Shown here: positions 14,998 to 24,005 of the stretch, piece after piece
How the letters are laid out: each line of letters opens with the position of its first letter
Numbering within the stretch: position 1 is the stretch's first letter
Source: Bacteroides sp.
Lineage (GTDB): Bacteria; Bacteroidota; Bacteroidia; Bacteroidales; Muribaculaceae
Direction of reading: 5' to 3'
Assembly: GCA_014801735.1 (NCBI GenBank)
Contig: JAAVDO010000010.1
Span: forward strand, 35,983-78,266
DNA length: 42,284 nt
The notes under the pieces: generated by a model
What the model saw: the letters and a program-made list of their open reading frames with translations, nothing else
Database searches by the model: none
What the model was told of the DNA's origin: nothing
Position numbers and translations under genes: made by a program

Positions 14998-17550
14998 TTA
15001 TTTCTGGATTATTTCGTGGATGGTGCCGATACCGGTGACAGTGATGCGGCTTGTGGCGGGGTCGAGGGGGATGTCGGCGAACGGAGTGGTCAGCTCGGTA
15101 TTGGCGAGCACGGCGCCGTCGGCATCAAACTGGATGACGGTGATATGATTGTCGCCACTACCCAGCAATAGGATGAGGTTGGTGGCTCCAGCCTTGCGGT
15201 CGAAAGCGAAATCGCCATTGATGGTGTAGGTGCTCATGGGGTTGCGGTCGAAAGCGAGAAGAGCAGCGTCGACCGATGGTGCATCGATGTTGAGACCAAC
15301 GCGTCCGGCGGTAATGGGATTGACCTTGAATGTCCGTACGCTTGCCCAGTTGCTTTTCTTAGAATCGCGGCGAGCGATGCGAATGTAGCGTGCCTGTACC
15401 GGCTCACCGCTCCAAACGATATCGTAGGTTGTCTGCATATCGGGAGTGAGAGCTGACCATGTCTTGCCATCGGCTGAAACCTCGAGGGCGACGTTGTCGA
15501 AATAGTCGACATCGTTGACGGAGTTACGGCCCTGACGGATGTTGACGGAGTCGACCGGGATAATCTCGCCCATGTCGAGACCAATCCAGTCGCCTGCTTT
15601 CTGGCCTACAGATGAGGTATAGAAAGTGGTGGTATCGTTATCGAGCATGAGCTTGGAGAGGGTAGTCGACAGGTTGGGATAAGTTCCAACGGCCCGCGGA
15701 ACGGCGGGAAGCTGGCCTGTGAGACGGGTGTAGAAGTCGAGAACCATACCGTCCATAGCTTTCTCGTAGAAAGGCTGGAGCTTCATGGTGCCGACACGAT
15801 GGGCATTGTAGGCCTCGCGATCAGCGGGGGTCATGAGATTTGCAACGTAGTTCTTCCAGAATGCGGCAGGATCTCCGCTTTCGAAAATCTTTATGAGGTC
15901 GAGAGTCGAAAGACCACGTCCGGCAACCTTGGTCAGCTGTGCGAGCCAGGGCTTGATCTCGCCCACGAGTGCGGGATTGGATGAGCTGGCAAGGATAGTG
16001 CCCTCGGCAGCGGCGGCCTCGGAAAGAGCCTGTCGGAGCGCCTCAAACTGCTCGGGAGTGTAATTATTGTAAGGGAATACGGTGGTTTCCCACGATTCGT
16101 CGCGGCGATAACCAGTCTCGGTGTCGGCCGAGTTGATGGCGAAAGCACGATAAGCCTCGGCAGCATCGGGCAGACGATCGACAAGACCGCGCTCCCAGTT
16201 GTCGATGGCGTTGTAGTCGGCGGGATTCCAAGCCCAGTCGGCAACACCGTATAGGGCGAGCATTGAAGCTTCGCCATGTTCCATCGGGTTAGATTCGATG
16301 CCTGCAACCTGATCGGCTGTCAGAGAATTGTCAAGTCCGTAGACAGGGCCCTGGAGGATATAGTTGCGGCAGTAGTCGGTCACGGGATAGTTCCACCAGT
16401 AGAGGGCGGGACGGTTGATGCGCGAGTCAACAAACTCAAGAGTCTCGGGAGTGAGGTCGCTGCAGACAACGGCTCCGGTCCAGAATACCTCGGCCTTTGG
16501 GTTGAGCTCGCGGCCATAGATAGCGAGCTGACCGTTTTCGCCCGGGTTGGCCCAAAGCTGAGAATAGTCGGTTGGACAGATGAAAAGGTTGCTTACGTCG
16601 CCCTTAACATCGACGAAGTCGCGGGTGAGATCGTTTAGAAGCTTGGTCTGCATGTGTGAGTCGGTGCCGATGCCTTCGATATCGTCGAAGAAGAGTGCGA
16701 AAGAGCGCACACCGAGATCATACATCATATTGAATTTGGCGACCAAGCTGTCGTAGTCTTCCTTGTTCCAGCGGATATCTTTTCCGGGATGGATCGCCCA
16801 GTAGAAGTCGAGACGGTTTTCGTTTGCTGTCTTGACGAGGTCGGCGATTTCGGCAGCCTGTTCCGGCGGGTAGGGGAGGCGCCAATTGGGAGAACTGTGG
16901 TAGGGATCATCTTTCGGACCGAAGATGTAATTGTTCATCTTGTTGCGGCCCATGTAGTTGATGAGGTCTTTACGCACCTGATGGCTCCACGGGGTTCCGT
17001 AGAAGCCCTCGACAACACCACGGTAGGGAAGGGCCGGGAAATCGTTGACCGTGAGGGCGGGGAGACCACCGAGATTGGCGGCCATCTCGCTCTCGACAAT
17101 CTGACGCAGAGTCTGGAGGCCATAGAATGCTCCCTGCTCGTCGAAACCGGTGATGGTGATTTTCTTGGGTGTGACGGTCAAGGCATAGGCACCCGGAGTA
17201 GCGCTGACGCCGGCTTTGGCGGCGAGTTTCTGGCCGAAGTCGATTTCAAGGGGCAGACCCTTTGATGACAGAGTGAGGAAATCGAGTTCGCCGGATTTGA
17301 AAACTTTTTGCTTATCCCTGACGGAAATGCCGCGCGAAATATCGGCAACGGGGCCTCCCGTGAGATTGAGAGAATGGGGGGTGGGGTTGATAACAAGTCC
17401 CTTATGGTCGATTTTCTGACCGGGAACAACGTTGAACTGCTGCTTTTCGCCGCGTTGCGAGTTGAGGTCGAAAGAATCCTGGGCCGAAGCGTGGGACCCG
17501 CAAGCGAGTGCTGCGGCCAAAGCAAGCGACAGACCTGTAAAAAGTTTCAT
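14998..17550 (-). CDS. Beta-N-acetylglucosaminidase, GH84, with C-terminal F5/8-type carbohydrate-binding domain
   Basis: This 850-aa secreted protein has a signal peptide ending near SHASAQ. Residues about 45-175 form the N-terminal alpha/beta domain. From RGVVEGFYGTPWSH the GH84 barrel begins, and the catalytic aspartates are D289-D290 in ALFFDDIEG. The substrate-pocket segments YIFGPKDDPYH and YWWNYPVTDY are conserved. After a helical region, residues about 645-760 look like a discoidin/F5-8C domain (DWIGLDMGEIIPVDSVNIRQG ... YIRIARRD). A short beta-rich tail follows. GH84 enzymes cleave terminal beta-GlcNAc (O-GlcNAcase/hyaluronidase-like) by substrate assistance. The architecture resembles B. 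thetaiotaomicron GH84 and clostridial NagJ-type enzymes. It stands alone between the yebC terminator and its own terminator. Confidence 0.93.
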   Translation of the reverse strand: MKLFTGLSLALAAALACGSHASAQDSFDLNSQRGEKQQFNVVPGQKIDHKGLVINPTPHSLNLTGGPVADISRGISVRDKQKVFKSGELDFLTLSSKGLPLEIDFGQKLAAKAGVSATPGAYALTVTPKKITITGFDEQGAFYGLQTLRQIVESEMAANLGGLPALTVNDFPALPYRGVVEGFYGTPWSHQVRKDLINYMGRNKMNNYIFGPKDDPYHSSPNWRLPYPPEQAAEIADLVKTANENRLDFYWAIHPGKDIRWNKEDYDSLVAKFNMMYDLGVRSFALFFDDIEGIGTDSHMQTKLLNDLTRDFVDVKGDVSNLFICPTDYSQLWANPGENGQLAIYGRELNPKAEVFWTGAVVCSDLTPETLEFVDSRINRPALYWWNYPVTDYCRNYILQGPVYGLDNSLTADQVAGIESNPMEHGEASMLALYGVADWAWNPADYNAIDNWERGLVDRLPDAAEAYRAFAINSADTETGYRRDESWETTVFPYNNYTPEQFEALRQALSEAAAAEGTILASSSNPALVGEIKPWLAQLTKVAGRGLSTLDLIKIFESGDPAAFWKNYVANLMTPADREAYNAHRVGTMKLQPFYEKAMDGMVLDFYTRLTGQLPAVPRAVGTYPNLSTTLSKLMLDNDTTTFYTSSVGQKAGDWIGLDMGEIIPVDSVNIRQGRNSVNDVDYFDNVALEVSADGKTWSALTPDMQTTYDIVWSGEPVQARYIRIARRDSKKSNWASVRTFKVNPITAGRVGLNIDAPSVDAALLAFDRNPMSTYTINGDFAFDRKAGATNLILLLGSGDNHITVIQFDADGAVLANTELTTPFADIPLDPATSRITVTGIGTIHEIIQK

Positions 17551-17582
17551 GGCAAGACAATTGGTTGATGAAAATGAAACGG

Positions 17583-17633
17583 TCCGGCCTCCGAGCGGGG
17601 AATCACCTTCCCCGGATCGGGAGCCGGGCCGGA
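17583..17633 (-). terminator. Hairpin behind yebC
   Basis: TCCGGCC (17583-17589) pairs with GGCCGGA (17627-17633), and the inner GGGGAA (17597-17602) pairs with TTCCCC (17608-17613). The minus strand continues into CCGTTTCATTTTC. It separates the pheT-yebC unit from the GH84 gene. Confidence 0.6.
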
Positions 17634-17648
17634 TGAAGTGGAAAAGGA

Positions 17649-18395
17649 TCAGTCCTGAGGTTCCTTCATGTTGTGGAACACGTTCTGAACGTCTTCGTCT
17701 TCCTCAAACTTGTCGAGGAGCTTCTCGAGAGTAGCACGCTGCTCGTCGGTCACTTCCTTGTAATCGTTGGGGATGCGAACGAATTCGGAGGTAAGGATTT
17801 CGTAGCCGGCCTCCTCAAGGTGTTTCTGGATGCTGGAATAGTCCTCGAAAGCACCGTAGAGGGCGATAACTTCGGTCTCTTCATCCTCGTTTCCGATGAC
17901 GTCGTGCTCGAGTTCGTCGACACCGTAGTCTATGAGTTCGAGTTCGAGATCATCGAGGTTCATACCCTCGACGGGTTTGATCTTGAACACGCACTTGTGG
18001 TCGAAAAGGAACGAGAGTGAACCCTGAGTGCCGAGGCTACCTCCGTGTTTGGTGAAGTAGGAGCGGACGTTGGCAACGGTGCGGGTGTTATTATCGGTGG
18101 CTGCCTCGACGAGGATGGCGATGCCGAAGGGGCCGTATCCTTCGTAAACGATCTCCTTATAGTCGCCGGCGTCTTTTTCGGTAGCCTTCTTGATAGCACG
18201 CTCAACGGTATCCTTGGGCATGTTGGCAGCCTTGGCGTTCTGCATGAGAGCGCGGAGACGGGGGTTGGTGTCGGGATCAGGGCCACCAGCCTTAGCGGCG
18301 ATAGTGATTTCCTTGCCTATGCGGGTGAAGGTGCGGGACATATTGCCCCAGCGTTTCAGTTTTCTGGCTTTGCGGTATTCAAACGCTCTTCCCAT
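17649..18395 (-). CDS. yebC: YebC/PmpR (TACO1) family protein
   Basis: The 248-aa cytoplasmic protein has the unmistakable family start MGRAFEYRKARKLKRWGNMSRTFTRIGKEI. It continues with NPRLRALMQNAKAANMPKDTVERAIKKA and YEGYGPFGIAILVEAATDNNTRT. The family was annotated as a transcription regulator. Recent work links YebC-type proteins and human TACO1 to translation of proline-rich or stalling sequences. It lies 29 nt behind pheT on the same strand, giving a translation-related operon. Length is typical (about 240-250 aa). Confidence 0.95.
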   Translation of the reverse strand: MGRAFEYRKARKLKRWGNMSRTFTRIGKEITIAAKAGGPDPDTNPRLRALMQNAKAANMPKDTVERAIKKATEKDAGDYKEIVYEGYGPFGIAILVEAATDNNTRTVANVRSYFTKHGGSLGTQGSLSFLFDHKCVFKIKPVEGMNLDDLELELIDYGVDELEHDVIGNEDEETEVIALYGAFEDYSSIQKHLEEAGYEILTSEFVRIPNDYKEVTDEQRATLEKLLDKFEEDEDVQNVFHNMKEPQD

Positions 18396-18424
18396 ATAAT
18401 GTATTGATAGTTATAAAGTTAAAA

Positions 18425-20890
18425 TTATCGAAGTTCGGCGCCAAGCTTTTTGGAGAGATTGGCGGTGATTTTTGACATGACGGATTCAATCTGCTTGTCG
18501 ACAAGGGTTTTCTCGTCGTCCTGAAGAGTGATGGCTATGGCATAGGATTTCTTGCCCTGTGGCAGACGGTCGCCCTCGTAGACGTCGAATAGCTCGACGG
18601 AACGGAGGAGCTTGCGCTCGCTCTCGCGGACAACAGCCTCGACGCGATCCATAGATACGGCGGAGTCGATGAGCAGGGCGAGGTCGCGGCGCACGGGCAG
18701 AGTCTTTGGCAGCGGCTTGAATGAAACGTTCTTCTTGCGGGCCAGCGAAGTGAGGGTGTCCCAGCTCAGCTCGGCGAAGAGAACCGGCACCTTGATTCCG
18801 CATTTGCGGGTCAGGGCGGGAGTTACGATGCCGAGATGGCCAACGGCTTTGCCTGAACGGGTGGTGATGTCGATGCCAGAAGTGAAGATGGCACGGGATG
18901 AGGATTCAAGCTTGATCTCGGCAGGAGTGATGCCGAGGCGGCTAAGGATAGCCGAGACGTAGGCGCGCATATCGAACACGGATGCTTCGACCGCAGGACG
19001 GAGCCAGTTGGCGGCGGAGAGCTCACCTGTGATCCAGAGGGCGAGGTGGGCTTCCTGGCGGTAGGGTGCCAGAGGAGCGTCGGCGGTAGGCATCACGTCG
19101 GGCTTGCGCGAGTAGACATTGCCGAATTCGTAGGCCATCATGCCGGCTGAGCGACGGTTGAGGTTGCGCTCGATCGACTCAAGGCCTCCGAACAGCAGGG
19201 TCTGGCGCATCACCGAGAGATCGGCGCTGAGCGGGTTGAGAAGGCGCACGCAACGGTCGGCGGGATAGTCCGGGAGATCGGTATAGTAGCTTTCGGCTGA
19301 AAGCGAGTTGCAGAGAATCTCGTTGAATCCCTGAGCCGTAAGCTGTTCGCTGATAAGCGTCTGCAGCTGGCGGTCGGCGTCGGTGTCTGATTTGAGCTGG
19401 AGGGCGGCGTGGAGAGTGGTGCCGGTCTCAACGTTGTTGTAGCCGTAGATACGGAGGATATCCTCGACAACATCGCAAGGACGGGTCACGTCGACACGGT
19501 AGGTGGGGACGGAGAGGGTCACGGCGTCATCGGTAGCCGCGTCAACAGTCATTTCGAGCGAACTGGCGATGGCATTGACGGTTTCGGCGGGGATATGTTT
19601 GCCAATCAGATTGTCGAGGTAGGAGTAGGAGAGATTGACCACGGCAGGCTTGACGGGAGCGGGATAGATATCGACCGGCTCGCCGCAGATCTGACCTCCC
19701 GCAATCTCCTTGACCAAGCGTGCTGCGATCTTAAGAGCCCAGAGAGTAGCGTTGGGATCGGTTCCGCGTTCATAGCGGAAAGAGGCGTCGGTGTTGAGGC
19801 CGTGGCGGCGTGCAGTCTTGCGGACGCGGGTCGGATTGAACCATGCGCTCTCAAGGAAGATATCGGTGGTAGCGTCGGTCACGCCCGAATCAAGACCGCC
19901 GAAGACGCCGGCGATACACATGGGGCGCTCGGCAGAGCAGATCATAAGATCGGCGGAGGAGAGGGTGCGCTCGGTTCCGTCGAGAGTAGTGAAGGGCGTG
20001 CCGTCGGGACAGGTGGTCACCACGATCCGGCCGCCTTCGATCTTGCTGACGTCGAAGGCGTGCATTGGCTGGCCAAGGCCGTGGAGGATGAAGTTGGTGA
20101 TATCGACGATGTTGTTGATCGGGCGGACACCAATGGTGGTGAGGAGGCTACGGAGCCAGTCGGGGCTTTCGGCCACCCGGACGCCGCGGATAGTGATTCC
20201 GGAATAGCGGCCACAGCCAGCAACATCGTCGACAGATACAGACAGGGCGCCGTCGAGAGTGTCGGGGCGGAGGTCGGCAGCGTCGGGACGGATCAGAGTG
20301 GCTCCGCCCTGATGAGTGTCGAGGAACGCCTTGAGATCGCGGGCCACACCGAAGTGGGATGCGGCGTCGATGCGGTTGGGTGTAAGGTCGACTTCAAGCA
20401 CGTAGTCGCTCGTGAGGCCAAAATATTCGGCAGCGGGGGTTCCGGGCGCAGGAGTGTCGGGGAGCACGATAATTCCGTCGTGGCTTGTGCCTGTGCCGAT
20501 CTCGTCGTGGGCGCAGATCATGCCGAAGCTTTCGACGCCACGGATCTTGGATTTCTTGATCTGGAACTCACGGTCGCCATCGTAGAGGGTGGTACCGACA
20601 GTGGCAACAACAACATACTGTCCGGCGGCGACATTCGGGGCGCCGCAGACGATCTGAGTCGCATTGCCGTCGCCGAGGTCGACGGTGGTGATGTGGAGGT
20701 GGTCGGAATCGGGATGGTCGACGCAAGTGAGGACATGACCGATAACGATACCACGGAGACCGCCGCGGATAGATTCTACTTCCTCGACAGAGCCGGTCTC
20801 GAGACCGATCGAAGTGAGGACATCGGCAGTCTGCTGAGGCGTCATGCCGAGGTCGATATAGCGTTTGAGCCAGTTGAAAGAAATATTCAT
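18425..20890 (-). CDS. pheT: Phenylalanyl-tRNA synthetase beta subunit
   Basis: This 821-aa subunit of the (alpha-beta)2 enzyme charges tRNA-Phe. I set the start at the ATG at 20890 (MNISFNWLKRYIDLG). An upstream ATG at 21049 would add 53 residues, lies ahead of the promoter box and does not resemble the family. Domain order: N-terminal strand, EMAP/tRNA-binding OB domain (residues about 42-150, GIVIGHVLTCVDHPDSDHL), B3/B4 editing domain (about 210-390), B5 domain (about 400-480), catalytic-like core, and the C-terminal FDX-ACB anticodon-binding domain (PLPKTLPVRRDLALLID). pheS is not in the window. A minus-strand TAATTTTG box lies at 20966-20973. Confidence 0.96.
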   Translation of the reverse strand: MNISFNWLKRYIDLGMTPQQTADVLTSIGLETGSVEEVESIRGGLRGIVIGHVLTCVDHPDSDHLHITTVDLGDGNATQIVCGAPNVAAGQYVVVATVGTTLYDGDREFQIKKSKIRGVESFGMICAHDEIGTGTSHDGIIVLPDTPAPGTPAAEYFGLTSDYVLEVDLTPNRIDAASHFGVARDLKAFLDTHQGGATLIRPDAADLRPDTLDGALSVSVDDVAGCGRYSGITIRGVRVAESPDWLRSLLTTIGVRPINNIVDITNFILHGLGQPMHAFDVSKIEGGRIVVTTCPDGTPFTTLDGTERTLSSADLMICSAERPMCIAGVFGGLDSGVTDATTDIFLESAWFNPTRVRKTARRHGLNTDASFRYERGTDPNATLWALKIAARLVKEIAGGQICGEPVDIYPAPVKPAVVNLSYSYLDNLIGKHIPAETVNAIASSLEMTVDAATDDAVTLSVPTYRVDVTRPCDVVEDILRIYGYNNVETGTTLHAALQLKSDTDADRQLQTLISEQLTAQGFNEILCNSLSAESYYTDLPDYPADRCVRLLNPLSADLSVMRQTLLFGGLESIERNLNRRSAGMMAYEFGNVYSRKPDVMPTADAPLAPYRQEAHLALWITGELSAANWLRPAVEASVFDMRAYVSAILSRLGITPAEIKLESSSRAIFTSGIDITTRSGKAVGHLGIVTPALTRKCGIKVPVLFAELSWDTLTSLARKKNVSFKPLPKTLPVRRDLALLIDSAVSMDRVEAVVRESERKLLRSVELFDVYEGDRLPQGKKSYAIAITLQDDEKTLVDKQIESVMSKITANLSKKLGAELR

Positions 20891-20965
20891 CGCACGAAAT
20901 GGAGTGACAGTTTGTAAAGTCAAGGGCAACAGAGTCATCGAAAGACGCAGGCGCGCTTGAAAGTG

Positions 20966-20973
20966 CAAAATTA
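20966..20973 (-). promoter_or_regulatory. Promoter -7 box for pheT-yebC
   Basis: The minus strand reads TAATTTTGC, giving a leader of about 70 nt before the pheT ATG. Confidence 0.6.
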
Positions 20974-21038
20974 CAAAAAAATCGCGGAAGAAACGAACTT
21001 TAGGGGCAGGTGCGCAGGGGTGGGCCGGAGAAAATGAG

Positions 21039-21046
21039 TAATTTTG
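21039..21046 (+). promoter_or_regulatory. Promoter -7 box for GH89
   Basis: TAATTTTGC lies 37 nt upstream of the GH89 ATG and diverges from the pheT promoter in a 193-nt intergenic region. Confidence 0.6.
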
Positions 21047-21083
21047 CACCGATAACAGGATAAAACCTCAAAAATCGGAATCC

Positions 21084-23246
21084 ATGAAGACACTGATAGC
21101 CCTGATAACAGCTATAATAACCGGCGCAACAGCCATGACAGCCGGCACACCGGAACAGAAAGAGACTCTCAACGCATTTCTGGACCGCATAGGCGGCGAG
21201 GGAGCACGAGAACTGATTATGGCCGACGTTGATACGGCGCTGAGCAACGGCGGAAAAGATGTTTTCGTGATAGGAGCCGAGGACGGGAAACCGAGTGTGA
21301 GGGGCAGCAACGTGCTTGCAACCACAGCGGGAATCAACTACTATCTGAACCATTATGCGGGAGTGAACCTGAGCTGGAACAATCTGACGACCGATCTGAA
21401 AGAGGCCAATCTGAGGATTCCGGAGGAAGAGGAGCGCAGAGAATGTGAGGCAGACTACAGGTATTACCTAAATTACTGCACATTCAGCTACTCGATGTCA
21501 CCCTGGACCTGGGAACGCTGGGAAAAGGAGATAGACTGGATGGCACTACACGGCATCAACATGCCGCTTCAGATCACGGGACTCGACACGGTGTGGCGCA
21601 ATCTTCTGATGAACCATTACGGCTACAGCAAGGATGAGGCCAACAAATTCATTGCAGGGCCATGCTTTCAGGCCTGGTGGGGTATGAACAATCTGGAAGG
21701 CTGGGGCGGCGAAAACCCCGACTGGTGGTATGAACGACAGGAAAATCTCGCGAAGTCAGTATGCAGGAGAGAACGAGAGCTGGGAATGTCGCCGGTATTG
21801 CCGGGTTTTGCGGGAATGGTGCCGTCGGACTTTACGGAGAAGACCGGAATAGAGGCGAATAATCAGGGCAAATGGTGCGGATTCGTGAGACCGTATATCC
21901 TGGATCCGAACAGCGAACGGTTTGCGGAAGTAGCCGGTCACTATTACGACGAGCTCCACAAGGTGATGGGGGCGTCGGAATATTATTCGCTGGATCCGTT
22001 TCACGAAGGAGCTAACACGAAGGGCATAGATGTGCCGGCAGCCTACGGAGCGCTGTATGACGGCATCAAGGCGGCCAATCCGGCAGGGAAATGGGTGATC
22101 CAGCAGTGGCAGTGGAGCAAGCCGCAGTATGAGGTGCTGGACAGAGTGCCGCAGGGCGAGCTGATAATACTTGATCTATTCAGCGACGCGAAGCCGAACT
22201 TCGGAGCATATAAGGGGCACGACGCCGTGTATTGCTCGCTGCCGAACTTCGGAGGACGCACGGGCCTGATGGGGCGCCTGAACGGAGTGGCCGAGGGCTA
22301 CGGGACGCTGAAGGGCGAGGATGAGAACATAAAGGGCATAGGAGCCACGCCTGAGGCGATAGGACAGGTGCCGGTGCTGTATGACATGCTATTCGAGCTG
22401 CCGTGGCTCGGCGAGACACCGGATCCGGCGAAATGGGTGGCGGAATACACGGAAGCCCGCTATGGCACGGACAACGCCAAGGCAAAATCGGCATGGGAGA
22501 AGCTGAGGACGAGCGCACTCGACTGCCGGAGCACACTGCAGGGTCCTCATGAGGCAGTGATCTGCGCAAGGCCGGGGCTTGATGTTGACAGAGTGTCGAG
22601 CTGGGGAGGCACAGAGATCTTCTATGACCCGCAAGCCGTGGTAGATGCCGCTTTTGATCTGGCAGAGGCTGACCTGAGTGGAGAGAACTACAGTTATGAC
22701 CTGACCGACGTGACGCGGCAGGCGCTGACCGACTACTCGAAGCAGCTGCTCGGCGAGATAAAGGAGGCGCATGAGGCTGGCGACAGCACGACTTTCGGCG
22801 AGAAGCGGGACAGGTTCTTAGAACTGATACTCGACATCGACGAGCTGCTGAACACGAACCGATCGACGATGCTCGGGGAATGGACCGAGATGGCCAGGGC
22901 GATAGCCGACGAGATGCCCGGAACTACGGAGGCAGACCGCGACTGGCTGGAACTGGACAACGCACGGACGCTGATCACGACCTGGGGAGAGCGCGTGAAC
23001 GCCGACGACGCGGGGCTGAGGGATTACAGTTACCGCGCCTGGGGCGGGATGCTAAGGGATTTCTATTATGAGAGATGGAAGAAGTGGTTTGACAGCGGTA
23101 TGGCCCAGAATATAGACTGGTATGAATGGGAGCGGGCATGGGCACACGACGGGCAGAAGCGATATGGGACGGAAGCCCGCGGCGACTCGAAAGAGACGGC
23201 CCGCAGGCTGCTGCAGAAGTATTTCGGGAGCGCCGGGAAGGGATGA
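21084..23246 (+). CDS. Alpha-N-acetylglucosaminidase, GH89 (NAGLU family)
   Basis: The 720-aa enzyme begins with a signal peptide (MKTLIALITAIITGATAMTAG). A small N-terminal domain (about 25-115) precedes the NAGLU barrel beginning YRYYLNYCTFSYSMSPWTWERWEKEIDWMA. The two catalytic glutamates are predicted as E308 (DPFHEGAN) and E438 (MLFELPW). Their 130-residue spacing equals that of the catalytic pair in human NAGLU (E316/E446, from memory). The C-terminal helical domain is complete. GH89 enzymes release terminal alpha-GlcNAc, as found on gastric mucin (GlcNAc-alpha-1,4-Gal) and heparan sulfate; mucin is the likelier target in a gut bacterium. Its TGA overlaps the next gene's ATG (ATGA), so it is coupled to a Crp-type regulator. 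Confidence 0.94.
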   Translation: MKTLIALITAIITGATAMTAGTPEQKETLNAFLDRIGGEGARELIMADVDTALSNGGKDVFVIGAEDGKPSVRGSNVLATTAGINYYLNHYAGVNLSWNNLTTDLKEANLRIPEEEERRECEADYRYYLNYCTFSYSMSPWTWERWEKEIDWMALHGINMPLQITGLDTVWRNLLMNHYGYSKDEANKFIAGPCFQAWWGMNNLEGWGGENPDWWYERQENLAKSVCRRERELGMSPVLPGFAGMVPSDFTEKTGIEANNQGKWCGFVRPYILDPNSERFAEVAGHYYDELHKVMGASEYYSLDPFHEGANTKGIDVPAAYGALYDGIKAANPAGKWVIQQWQWSKPQYEVLDRVPQGELIILDLFSDAKPNFGAYKGHDAVYCSLPNFGGRTGLMGRLNGVAEGYGTLKGEDENIKGIGATPEAIGQVPVLYDMLFELPWLGETPDPAKWVAEYTEARYGTDNAKAKSAWEKLRTSALDCRSTLQGPHEAVICARPGLDVDRVSSWGGTEIFYDPQAVVDAAFDLAEADLSGENYSYDLTDVTRQALTDYSKQLLGEIKEAHEAGDSTTFGEKRDRFLELILDIDELLNTNRSTMLGEWTEMARAIADEMPGTTEADRDWLELDNARTLITTWGERVNADDAGLRDYSYRAWGGMLRDFYYERWKKWFDSGMAQNIDWYEWERAWAHDGQKRYGTEARGDSKETARRLLQKYFGSAGKG

Positions 23247-23816
23247 GGAGGCATGTGAGTGCGAATCCCGAGGGGGTTGACCTGGAATTCTGGCACGGGC
23301 TGATAGAGAGCCGTGGCCGGACGAGGACGCTGAACAAAGGCGAGTGTCTGTGCCGCAAGGGGGAGCGGACAAGTCAGTTCGGCTATGTGAAGTCGGGCTA
23401 TCTGATATACAGGATAGCCGGGGGCGCGGGGCCGGGAAGGATAGGCGGGTTTGTGTTTGCGGGTGCGCTGTGGGGGTGTTATCCGGGATGTATGGATAAC
23501 AAGCCGGCGATGTATGACATCGTGGCGGGGCGGAAGACGGAGGTGTGGGAGATGGATGCGAGTTGTCTGCCGGGTTTGTTCGATGAGGATGGGGAGGCTT
23601 GCCGGCATGGAAGGATTTTCATGGAGGCGCTGTATGGGATCTTAGCGGAGAGCTATTGCTCGATTTATTCGAGTGGCGCGGTATATCGGGCTGATCGAGC
23701 GGCATCCGGAGATAGAGCAGGAGGTGTCGCAGAAAGAGATAGCTGAGTATCTGCAGATATATCCGGCGAGCCTGAGCAGGATAAAGAGGCGGCTGCTTGG
23801 GCGGGGAGAGCGGTAA
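23243..23816 (+). pseudogene. Crp/Fnr family regulator interrupted by a +1 frameshift before the HTH
   Basis: The ATG at 23243 overlaps the GH89 stop (ATGA). Residues 1 to about 145 resemble the cyclic-nucleotide-type sensor domain of Bacteroidetes Crp/Fnr proteins (RTLNKGECLCRKGERTSQFGYVKSGY...). The frame then ends at TGA 23744-23746 without an HTH. In the +1 frame, from about 23673 to TAA at 23814-23816, translation gives RYIGLIERHPEIEQ then VSQKEIAEYLQIYPASLSRI, a perfect Crp HTH. The break falls in a GCGCGG run (23676-23681). One missing GC unit there would restore a single frame (IYSSGA-RYIGLIE). This could be a real inactivation, a switchable dinucleotide slip or an assembly error. Intact, it would be about 190 aa and a natural regulator of the adjoining GH89 gene. 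Confidence 0.8.
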
Positions 23817-23856
23817 CCGAGGGCGGATAAAGGGAAGGCGGGAGATTTCTTTTTGT

Positions 23857-23914
23857 TAGGAGTTTAAGGAGCTTAGGGACCGTAAGGGCAATAAGGAGTG
23901 TAAGGGATTTAGGG
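23857..23914 (+). repeat. 9-nt-periodic tract, about 7 imperfect units
   Basis: AAGG/AGGG cores recur at exactly 9-nt steps (23857/58, 23866, 23875, 23884, 23893, 23902, 23911) with variable bases between, for example GTAAGGGCA and ATAAGGAGT. Every unit carries stop codons, so it is not coding. A sister tract lies at 24790-24846. Confidence 0.7.
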
Positions 23915-23942
23915 CGAGTTTGATGGGGGAGGGAAATTAGGC

Positions 23943-23984
23943 GGCAGCCTGAGGGTGCTCGAAGGTGAGGACTCGCAGGCTGCC
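23943..23984 (-). terminator. Hairpin (GGCAGCCTG stem) behind the orphan lipoprotein gene
   Basis: GGCAGCCTG (23943-23951) pairs perfectly with CAGGCTGCC (23976-23984) and lies 22 nt behind the lipoprotein stop. The identical stem recurs at 26067-26113. Confidence 0.6.
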
Positions 23985-24005
23985 TGTCATTGTAAGGTTT
24001 TGCTA

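Noticed and set aside
14998..17550. Several 60-160-aa frames within the GH84 gene
   Set aside because: All are shadows of a complete GH84 protein with signal peptide and catalytic aspartates.
19409..20917. 502-aa open frame on the plus strand
   Set aside because: It is antisense to pheT, low-complexity (Gly/Asp/Val-rich) and caused by the codon bias of the real gene; it has no promoter or family motif.
20891..21049. N-terminal extension of PheT from ATG 21049
   Set aside because: It would run through the minus-strand promoter box at 20966-20973, and the added residues do not resemble PheT, which begins MNISFNWLK.
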